A DNA stretch of 24,999 nucleotides, taken from contig DF237845.1 of assembly GCA_000708835.1 (NCBI GenBank), positions 1 to 24,999 on the forward strand, given 5' to 3'. The DNA is from Klebsormidium nitens. Lineage: Eukaryota; Streptophyta; Klebsormidiophyceae; Klebsormidiales; Klebsormidiaceae. Of the stretch, positions 18,001 through 24,999 are shown in pieces (within the stretch, counting starts at the first letter, position 1; each line of letters starts with the position of its first letter). The notes under the pieces are model-generated. The model saw only the letters and a list, made by a program, of their open reading frames with translations. It was not told the origin of the DNA and ran no database searches. The translations under genes and the position numbers were made by a program.

Positions 18001-20484
18001 CGAGCTCCCTCAGGCGCAGATCCGGAAACCTGCAAAGCACGAAAAGTTGCATCCAAGCGAGAGCTTGAGAATGGCAGATAGAAGAAGAAGAAGACGCGAG
18101 GACAGCGGGGCTGGCGAATTGCTTCAGCCTGGTGAGGAACGGGAGTCGTTGCGTCAGAACGGAGCGGGGCCGGAGTTGAAGCGCGGGAAGGATCTGCTGA
18201 CGTCACGGAAGGATTTGCTGACGTCACGGTCTGCAAACGGGCGGACCGACGCCAGGCGGGGGGTCTCGGTGCACGGCGGCGCGCATCTGGACAGGCTGGC
18301 CGTTGCGAACGACCGAAAGCAGCGGCGTTCAAAGAGCAGGCTGGGGGGGAATACTTTAGCGGAGGCGAAGGAGTTCCTGCTCTCGCTTGCCGAGCGAAAT
18401 CCGCCGAGGGAAACGGAAAAGGTGACCGGAACGGGCGTGAAGCGGAGCGTGAGCAGCTGCCACGTTGCTGGGGAGTGGGAGGCCAGCCCCCGTGGGGGCC
18501 GTGGGCCGGCGAACGCCGTGACGTTGGAAGTACGTCAGCAGGCAAGGTCAGATGTGAGGGCGGACCAGTCCGCGAGAGCTGAGGTTGACGAAGCAACCGG
18601 GTTGCTAAATCAATCCCTAAAAGATAGTCCGCCCGAACTTTCACAACCGGAGCGTGGCACAGCTGGACCGTCCGATCTTGGTGTAGCAGTGAACGAACGG
18701 TCCAGACCAGGAGTTGACGCGTCCGAACACCTCGGAACTGGGGGTAGTGCCTCTAGAAGGGCGAGGTCTCGGTCCAGAAGAACGTCGGACACAGCACGGG
18801 AAGCGTCCGAACGGTCCGAAAGCGGCAACGTTTTGAATGGTCGGTCCGAAAGAGCGAGTCGGCGGTCCGAGAGGGCTTCGGACGCTGAAAGGAGAGCGTC
18901 CGAAACGGAACGGACGGAGCGGAACGGAACCGAGGCGCAGCACGAAGACCCGATCGTGGTCCAGATTGTGCTACGCATGAGCGAGGACGACCACCGGACG
19001 CTCGTCGAGGAGTGGCTGGCGTCGCGTAGCGGGGAAGTCGCGGGTGATGTCGCCGTGAGTGGCAGCTGACGTCATGATGCTTGCAGTTTCCGACGTGTTC
19101 CCAACATTGAAGAGCACGGCAGCTGTTAAAATATGGCGATGCTCTTGCGTTTTGAAAATGCAAAATAAGGCCCAGCCACAGATGCTGATATCAGCATTCT
19201 TTCGGGATCCAGTGCAAGTTATTGAAGGCACTGGGAACGCTGTAGCTGCGGGTTTGCTAGTCATCCTCTTCTGCGATTGTGGTTTGAAGCGAGTCAAAAC
19301 AGCGGCTGCCTGGCTCGTAAATCCGTCGAGGATCGCGCGCTCTTCAGAAAGTGCAAGATCTTCTGACGGTCCATTTACCACTTTTTTTTACTCGCTTGAT
19401 TGCCGTAAGCAGCGGACAAAGCGGGACTTTCCCACGTACACTTCTTGAAAGCTTTGAAGGCGAGAACAAACGTTGCTTCCAGGCAGCAATCTGATCCGCC
19501 GACGAGCGTCTTATAAGAGCGTCCTTTGATGACGGAGTTGCATGATTTGAGTAGGCGACAGAGAAGCCCGCCAGTACGTTCTTTGTCGCCCTGAAATTGC
19601 CGCAGCGCTTTGCCTTAAGCAGTCCAGGAAGTTGCACAGACGCCCCCTCTAAATAGCCCCGTTGGCTCGAAACCGACGGTCCCGTTTGCAGTTGGACAAG
19701 GCAGCCGTGCTTCAGAAGCTGCGGACGATTCAGGACTACCTGTGCTCTTTTGAGGACCACGGGGTCGCGGTCGTTGACGTCAGCACGACGTCATTCGCGC
19801 AGACGCTGGACTGGCTCCACAGCTACCTGCTGGAGGTAAGCGCGTCACAAGACGATTCGAGGTTCCAAGGATCAGGAGTGAAGCTGCTCTGACGTTGTGC
19901 CGCTGGTAACATGCGGAGCAACAAGGAGTTTTTTCCAGACATTGCCTGATTCTATCCGTAAGGGTTTGTTTGTATAAGTTTGACTACTTTTTACGTTTGT
20001 GAAACTCTACATGGGGTTGCGTTGGTGAGGCTTTGGCTTCCGGAGTGAAACGAAGGACTTCGCTATCGGGTTTTCCGGCACCATTTCTTTCAACAAATTC
20101 ACGAAAGTTTGAAACGAAGAGCATGCGACAAAGCTCAAGCTTTCTGTCGGTTAAAGTCATTCTTTAAAAAGTAGAATACTCTGAAATGGCGTCCATGTGT
20201 AACGCCGAGATACTCTGGAGGGTGCGGAGTTTGCTTCTATGAAAGATCGAGACCTCAACGGAAAAGCTGCGAGGTCTAAGAAGGGGCCTGGCAAGAAAGA
20301 CTTAGAAGACGACAATGGAGGGCTGGATTCTTTATCAAATGTGGAGAAGAGCCCTTTGGGCTTGAGCCGCGACTCGGGAAGCAGGCGGAGTTCAGCGCTG
20401 CAAAGCAGCGTGGTCTCATTCTTTAGTGTGACGTCCTGCTTGTGTTGGCTTATCGGCAGCGCCTGTCAGCAGATGACGTCTTGA
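15010..20484 (+). CDS. LPA1: LPA1-like P-loop protein, 2-phosphoglycerate-kinase related (7 modelled exons, 710 aa)
   Basis: Exons are 15010-15165, 15672-15838, 16257-16371, 16845-16976, 17900-19054, 19692-19835 and, tentatively, 20221-20484. All phases agree. The N-terminal part (KYDFVKVKVWIGENSDHYYV, then SRFLVSRMLTVTK and LFKLMQKRGYGEEYVNRYK) and the P-loop part (GGTACVGKS at residues 121-129, then STIATQLAQRLNLPNVLQ, TDIIYELLRT and GKPLIMEGLHLDPGIYL) match, as I recall them, plant LPA1/2-phosphoglycerate kinase-related proteins; rice LPA1 mutants have low seed phytic acid. The role is probably phosphoryl transfer or regulation linked to inositol phosphate metabolism; the substrate is not proven. 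Residues about 225-540 are a long Arg/Ser/Glu-rich, disordered stretch. The conserved C-terminal motif VVDVSTTSFAQTLDWLHSYL is in exon 6. The last exon and the exact start are uncertain; the core is secure. Intron 3 begins with GC. Confidence 0.9.
16372..16844 (+). other. GC-AG intron in the LPA1-like gene
   Basis: Exon 3 must end after the codons for N-V-L-Q, because exon 4 continues with T-D-I-I-Y-E-L-L as in plant LPA1 proteins. At that point the sequence is TTGCAG|GCAAGT, a GC donor with an otherwise strong consensus, paired with TTTGGCAG at 16844. No GT donor gives the conserved junction. TGACGTCA occurs at 16383-16390, just after the donor. Confidence 0.8.
17798..17846 (+). repeat. Dispersed ACCCACCCTAAC-type repeat, copy 3 (intronic)
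   Basis: CCGCACCCAAACCCACCCTA followed by AACCCAACTCGTCCC parallels the copies at 1946-1993 and, inverted, 1087-1127. It lies about 50 bases upstream of the acceptor of the large LPA1-like exon. Confidence 0.5.
18189..18230 (+). repeat. 21-bp tandem duplication in the LPA1-like coding sequence
   Basis: Two adjacent 21-base units, nearly identical, each encode K-D-L-L-T-S-R and each contain TGACGTCA (18198-18205 and 18219-18226). The frame is preserved. They lie in the disordered region, where such a duplication is likely to be tolerated. Confidence 0.85.
18665..18915 (+). repeat. Degenerate GGTCCGAA repeat region encoding Arg-Ser-Glu
   Basis: The nonamer C-G-G/A-GTCCGA-A and close variants recur irregularly, for example near 18698, 18721, 18807, 18816, 18843, 18867 and 18898. 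In frame they give repeated R-S-E, S-E-R and R-A-S tripeptides, including an SR-dipeptide cluster (R-A-R-S-R-S-R-R). This is a low-complexity expansion within the large exon, between the kinase-like core and the conserved C-terminus. Confidence 0.7.
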
Positions 20485-20983
20485 GGGTTTCTCCCGCTCC
20501 TTGAGATTCACAAATGTTGCAGGAGACCGACCAATATCAACCGGTTGACCCCTTTCCTTTGTTTCTGTTCCTTACAGTGCATAGAGGGTGGCTGGTCGGG
20601 GGCAGAAAGCTGACGGGAAACAGATTCTGCGCGTTTCGTAGTGTAGGAAGACGGTTGCGCCTTGCTTACTGGATCGATGGGATGGATGCTCGCAACCGGA
20701 AGATTAACGTACTTTTGTATAGGTACCGGGCTGTTGAGAGATCGAGCAATATGAGCTTCAGAATACTTCATCAGTCATCGAGCGACCTCCTCAACGGTCG
20801 TATAAGAAGCGGCTGCATGGGTGTAGCGATTTGGCTTCGAGTTATGAGTACGCTGACATGCATCTGCTGAGATCATCGCTTTTTTAGTATCCACTTGCCA
20901 GCGACTGCGTCATGGACAGTTCCCGACCAAGGGCATGCGACATATACTATTGGACTGTGATGCCAGGCCGCTCGTTCCTCCAC
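20485..20983. other. Region downstream of the LPA1-like gene, no gene supported
   Basis: Open frames on both strands (for example 20514-20870 plus) overlap each other and show no motif, codon pattern or splice support. Part is probably the 3' untranslated region of the LPA1-like gene. The end near 20873-20983 runs into the FHA exon-1 relic. Confidence 0.45.
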
Positions 20984-21044
20984 AGAAGGTTCTGCAGAAC
21001 TTGATCTCGTCGCCATTTGGCGGGAGGCACGTATGCAAAGAGGA
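20984..21044 (+). pseudogene. Relic of FHA-gene exon 1 in the right inverted-repeat arm
   Basis: On the plus strand this reads S-S-T-E-G-S-A-E-L-D-L-V-A-I-W-R-E-A-R-M-Q-R-G-stop. It matches the exon-1 end of the FHA gene, S-S-T-E-G-S-A-E-F-D-L-E-G-M-W-R-E-A-R-M-R-R-G. The match ends just before the GRAAMRAW motif and donor, and the next bases (GAGGTAGAGGCTGCTACC) already belong to the block equivalent to left-arm position 8722. The rest of the gene is absent. Confidence 0.8.
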
Positions 21045-21660
21045 TAGAGGTAGAGGCTGCTACCTGTCAAAAGTTGTTTTTCAAAGCTTCAATTGAGACG
21101 TTTAAATACGATCAAAATTGGTAGACGTTAAAAACGACTAGCGCACAAGCAGCAGAAATTGAACAGGTTATGCCAGGTACTAGTTGCGAGAGAGGGCCGC
21201 AGCGGTATATTACCTATTAGTACGCTACTTTTGCAACTCCAGTATTGCATAGCCCAATTCAGTCGATTATGGTCACCTTGGCGTGGTGAGTCAGGCGATC
21301 CGCTCGGCTGTACCAGGCACCTAGCAACTCCTTGAGGACTCCCTCAGCAATGTATGAATCAACAAAGTAGCCAGGACACCCAATGTCAGGCCAACGTTGA
21401 TGACGTACGGCGCCGCCGACCGTCTGATTGTACGCACCACCTTTGAAAAAGAAACAACGTTTACAAGGCCCCGACTTGCAATTAGAGATCCACTTGCGAT
21501 TGTCACCTTCGCTAACTTAAATACATTGTGTGTGTAACTTAGGTTCCCGCCGGCCCTGAAATTTACAGCACACTGAGTCATCATGCACTTGGTCAGTCAC
21601 GCGAGACAAAGGCGCCAAGCTTCTAATCCGACTGATGCGTGTACATTTGACAGCCAGGTG
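21045..21660 (-). repeat. Right arm, inner block of the inverted segmental duplication
   Basis: Inverted counterpart of 8110-8722 (anchors given there). It carries fewer frame breaks than the left copy. Confidence 0.8.
21321..21584 (-). CDS. Small open frame with one possible membrane segment, uncertain gene
   Basis: The 87-codon frame ends with a hydrophobic stretch (Y-V-I-N-V-G-L-T-L-G-V-L-A-T-L-L-I) followed by a basic tail, consistent with a single membrane helix. The homologous left-arm sequence (about 8250-8450) has net gaps that are not multiples of three, although the last 25 or so codons stay aligned to a stop. A TTTCAG|G acceptor-like site near 21556 suggests it might be a last exon. 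I do not recognise the family. It may equally be a chance frame in conserved non-coding sequence. Confidence 0.25.
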   Translation of the reverse strand: MMTQCAVNFRAGGNLSYTHNVFKLAKVTIASGSLIASRGLVNVVSFSKVVRTIRRSAAPYVINVGLTLGVLATLLIHTLLRESSRSC

Positions 21661-21982
21661 CAGTCGAACCTTGCCGCACGGGTTCGTGACAATTTTTCCA
21701 ATGATGTTGTATGATCCCTATCAGAAGTTGCATCTCAAGTATCCACCATATATTTTCCATGATCGACGTGACCAGTGTTAAGATCATGTGCGTGACCAAT
21801 ATTTTCGCTCCTTAATGCTAGCCTCCAATTCGAAACACACTCGAATCACAAACTACAACTACAAGTACAACACGCAGCTCTTACAATATCATCAGATGAA
21901 TTGTGACAACGTGTTGTTCCATATTCAGAATATGCGGCGACCATCGCCCACGCCGCCGGCCTCTAATGGTCGCTCTGCTCCG

Positions 21983-24394
21983 TCAGCTTGGATCCTCAAA
22001 GACGGAGGTCGGGTCCATCGGGTTGAACGCGTAGAGGGAGTGCCCTCCGTCCACGGTGATGTTGACACCAACTAGATGGGCGGACGCTTTTTCCGACGCC
22101 AGCAGGAGCAGCACGCCCATCATGTCGTGCTCGGTGTCGCCCCACCTAGTTCGACGAAAGACGAGGTGAGTTATTGAGCTTGAAGCGACCCAGATTTAGC
22201 TGAAGAGAGAAACACCGACGTTGCACAAAAGGGCGGGTCAAGGCGTGCGGTGAGGCTGAAAGATGGACCGCGACAGATTATAACGATATCTTGTGAGCTG
22301 TATGAATTTTGATATTGCATCCGACTTGTCCTGAAACGACCGACGCTTGTAGCAAAGAGGAGGAACATGTGGCTGCGAGAAATGGTTTCGAACCAGAAGA
22401 GAATACCTAGCCTGACAAGCCGTGGGACAATTGTACTCAATGAAAGATTGATCGACGCTACGCAGCAAACCGGGGCGCCTGCTTCTGGTGGTAATTTCAA
22501 AGAGGAAGGAGACGGAATGATATGCCTCTGAGGAAGAAGGATGTAGCCCTCAGCCTTTGTAAGTTGGCGCATAAGCGCACTTGCGTCTTAAACGCAACCG
22601 CCTCGACTACCTTCAGCCTTTTGCCCAGACGCAAAACACCAGCGATTCAACGACTCAATCTGTTTGACAATTGAAGGACTACTCAACCTTCTCGTCTGAC
22701 TTGATTAAGCGGCCGGGTCCTACAGGTCATATTGCAAGTAGAGAGGACGAAAGAAAAGCGCACCTGCGGTTGGGAATAGCCTTGAGCGCCTTCTTGCTGC
22801 CGGGGCTCTCCACGATTCCATCGGACATCTCGCTGGGGAAGACGCCGGGCGAGATCGCATTCACGTTGATGCCCTTCGGAGCCAACTCGACCGCCAAGGC
22901 CCTGTAGAGCCGAAATGAGAATAAAGTTTAGACACGGATTATGAGGTTTAGACCTTAACATATACAGGGTCGACTTCAGGCTTTTAGGGTCTGGTTTCTT
23001 CTAGTCCTTTTCGAGTTTGCCCAGAGACGAGCGAGGCGTGTTAACCTCTGTGAGCTTGGGATGTTTCTTTCCAATTTAAGCGCATACGTGAGTGCGTTGC
23101 TTATGGTGCTTCTTCTCTATGGCCCCATATTGGTCGCGAGACTTTCAGGCGAGCACTTGAGCGACTGGAACGAGACATCCGACAAGCAGTCGCAGCAGGC
23201 CGATCTTGTTGCGAGACAGTGAGGGATACATCAGGGGGGAATGTATCCAAGCTGTAGTAAGTCTGATTCTTGGCTACCCTCTTACGGCCAATTGCAGTCA
23301 AGACCACTTTCCCTTCATGGGCAGTTGACGACCTTTCAACATTGAGCAAAGAAAAGCTGACTAGACCCAGTGACCCAAGCACCAAGTTACTCAACCAGAC
23401 ACACTAACCAGCCAGCAACCTGGCTTCACCGGAACTTCTATTTGCTCTATGATCGAGTGACACCACGGCCACCTTGTTTGACGAGTAGAGCGCGGTACTG
23501 GGGGAATGATTAAGATCAATAAAGAGACAGTAACCAGACATTAGGCAGGCATCAAACCAGCTACTAACCAGCTACTAACCAGCTACTAACCAGCTACCTA
23601 CTAACCAGGCATCAAACCAAGACTGGTCCCTTTCTGCTGCGACAGTTAAAGCAGCTTACTTGGTCAGCGAAACCACCGCCGCCTTGGACGACGAGTAGAT
23701 CGCGGTGCCGGGGGGGCTCACGGTCGCAGCAATCGAGGCCGTATTGATGATGCGGCCCCTGATGCCCTTCTCAATCATGTGCTTCGCCACAGCTTGAGCG
23801 GTGAAATACATGCCGCTGACGTTGACGCCGTATGAGGTGTCAAACTGCTCTTGGGTGTCGTCCAAGACGCTTCCGCCAGTAAAGACCCCCGCATTGTTCA
23901 CCTGGAGAAGAGGAAGTTGGGACAGTCAGGAGGGAAAAGGACAGAGCAGAAATAAAAGAAAGTGTGGAGACAAGGGTGCTGGGGATGACCTCTTGCTGGA
24001 GAAGAGCACATTGGAACAGTCAGGAGGGAGAAGGGTGACAGAGCAGAAATGAAAGAAAGAGGGGAGGCGAGGGTGCTGGGAGTGACGTCTCGTTGTGCAA
24101 CCAGATACTTGCCGGTGTAAAACTGGAACTACCTGTTGCAATCATGACAAGTTTCGCTGAATTTTAACAAACCTATTGACTCCAGCAATTTGAGTATGAC
24201 GAGACATTAGAGAGAACATTATCTTTTGCCACGCTCAACACAGGGACTGGTCTTCATCTGGGCTCAAATTTTACCAGAATATCAATCTGGCCATAGACTG
24301 CTGCGGCATTCGCAACGGCCTCTGCAATATTTTCTCTGCCTTTGGAGACGTCCAGATTGATTGCAGCGGCCTCCCCTCCGGTGGCCTTGATATC
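21983..24394 (-). CDS. Short-chain dehydrogenase/reductase, SDR2, 5'-partial in window
   Basis: Minus-strand exons 2 to 5 are 24394-24275, 23901-23660, 22901-22764 and 22145-21983. Exons 2, 3 and 4 have exactly the lengths of their SDR1 counterparts (120, 242 and 138 bases) and all keep the same phases. Exon 1, with the TGxxxGxG cofactor motif, should lie just past the right edge, since SDR1 intron 1 is 849 bases and the homologous intron here is still running at 24999. The protein keeps NNAG, the catalytic Asn, Ser and YSSSK, and NVNAISPG. Its exon 4 begins K-A-L-A-V-E-L-A-P, the usual SDR form, where SDR1 has diverged. Relative to SDR1, two extra bases near the end (GATCCAAG against GACAAG) shift the frame, replacing the last eight residues by P-S and a TGA. 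The tail is outside the catalytic core, so the enzyme is probably functional. Confidence 0.9.
23450..23502 (-). pseudogene. Relic copy of SDR exon 3 end inside intron 3 of SDR2
   Basis: Minus-strand reading P-S-T-A-L-Y-S-S-N-K-V-A-V-V-S-L-D-H-R, preceded by ATTCCCCCAG. It corresponds to the exon-3 end P-G-T-A-I-Y-S-S-S-K-A-A-V-V-S-L-T-K and to the SDR1 relic at 4611-4667. It remains open through its end, but no GT donor follows where one would be needed. Confidence 0.7.
23556..23607. repeat. 11-bp tandem repeat (CTACTAACCAG)
   Basis: Three consecutive 11-base units and a slightly longer fourth lie in SDR2 intron 3, flanked by GGCATCAAACCA on both sides. SDR1 has only scattered CTGGTTAG-like words at the equivalent place, so this expanded after the segmental duplication. 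The unit contains TACTAAC on the strand opposite to the transcript, so a branch-site role is not implied. Confidence 0.8.
23902..24089 (-). repeat. 94-bp tandem duplication covering an SDR2 splice acceptor
   Basis: Copy 1 (23902-23995) and copy 2 (23996-24089) both begin CTGGAGAAGAG on the plus strand, which is CTCTTCTCCAG on the transcript, and both contain ACAGTCAGGAGGGA, GACAGAGCAGAAAT and GGGTGCTGGG. Copy 1 supplies the acceptor of exon 3 (23901). Copy 2 has the same acceptor sequence but is followed by intron, not exon. SDR1 has one copy. Confidence 0.85.
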
Positions 24395-24999
24395 CTGCAA
24401 TGAGATGAGGCAAAGGCTATAAGCTCTCTAAAGGTCTGCTAACTTTTGGATCATCGTGAACATGGAAGCATGTCAAGAAGTGAACAGCCCATCTGAGTGA
24501 GAATATGGAAGCCTGTTGGAATCTGAAGTGCCCGTCTTATTATGAACATGGGATTGACCCTGCTGATTCTCTGAATATTGCATATCAGAAATGTGACATG
24601 GCAAGAAGCTGCATTGTGAACAGATAGCCCGACTCAAATCTCTGAGAGCAGGTGCTTAGACCGGCGTACGTACCATATTGAGTGCAAGCCCAAATGTCAG
24701 CAGAAAAGGCAAAAGAGCGGAGAGGCCTCAGTTCATAACATTTTTGAGTAGGATGCTTCAGAAGGAATCCAGACACTCAGCGCTCTCGAAGGTATGCCTG
24801 CCCTGAAGTTTTGTAGCCGCAAGCACACAGCAGAAAACACTCGGTCACACATCGTCTTCTGGACAATTCACAGAGAGTGCTCTCAATCACAGACGTGTGA
24901 GAACGATTCTCAGCTAGAGATCAAAGAAAAAATATCTCCGTTGCCTCATGGCACTTAATGCACTTCCCAATTTGAGGACCCACCAGCTCTTAGGTTGCG
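24395..24999 (-). other. SDR2 intron 1, running off the window
   Basis: The sequence matches SDR1 intron 1 in inverted orientation, for example AGCTGGTGGGTCCTC-A/G-AATTGG (about 24960-24985 here, about 3297-3318 in SDR1) followed by GGCCATGAGGCA-like sequence. No other gene is seen. Confidence 0.8.

Noticed and set aside
17997-18644. 215-codon minus-strand open frame
   Set aside because: It lies antisense to the large LPA1-like exon, whose plus-strand frame is continuous and joins conserved exons on both sides. GC-rich low-complexity coding sequence commonly leaves long open frames on the other strand.
20514-20870. 118-codon plus-strand open frame after the LPA1-like gene
   Set aside because: Overlapped by a minus-strand frame, no motif, and it lies where the 3' untranslated region is expected.
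23556-23607. CRISPR-like array
   Set aside because: Units are 11 bases with no unique spacers, inside an intron of a eukaryotic gene; it is a simple tandem repeat.

Overview
This is eukaryotic nuclear DNA from the green lineage. Every convincing gene is split by GT-AG introns. One gene is a plant-type LPA1/2-phosphoglycerate-kinase-like P-loop protein, and another begins with what reads as a chloroplast transit peptide. GC content is balanced and introns are a few hundred bases long. A streptophyte alga (for example a Klebsormidium-like organism) or a bryophyte fits best. That placement is inference, because I could not run a search.

Layout. 1-2600: no supportable gene, but palindromic GGTGGCCC motifs and two copies of an ACCCACCCTAAC-type dispersed repeat. 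2607-6175 (+): TATA box and a complete five-exon short-chain dehydrogenase/reductase (SDR1, 283 aa). 6176-9143: mostly non-coding, part of an inverted-repeat arm. 9144-14466 (-): a multi-exon gene for a putatively plastid-targeted protein with a helical, modular middle and a C-terminal FHA domain. 14467-15009: a 543-base divergent promoter. 15010-20484 (+): the LPA1-like gene, seven modelled exons, with a GC-AG intron and a very long disordered exon. 20485-21982: non-coding plus inverted-repeat remnants. 21983-24394 (-): a second SDR gene (SDR2), whose first exon lies beyond the right edge.

The main large-scale structure is an old inverted segmental duplication. SDR1 and the sequence after it (to about 8722) are mirrored by SDR2 and the sequence after it (down to about 21045), introns included. 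The right arm then jumps directly to a relic of exon 1 of the FHA gene (20984-21044), so it appears to have lost the rest of that gene by deletion. The LPA1-like gene sits in the spacer between the arms.

A second theme is local duplication across exon ends and splice sites. An exon-3 fossil retaining a YxxxK-like motif lies in the same intron of both SDR genes. A 94-bp tandem duplication covers an SDR2 splice acceptor. A three-unit repeat of about 78 bp covers an acceptor of the FHA gene, and an FHA-gene exon has a decayed tandem copy. The octamer TGACGTCA occurs nine times, far above chance, some of them inside these repeats. Exon models were made by hand from reading frame, phase and splice consensus; terminal exons are less certain than internal ones.
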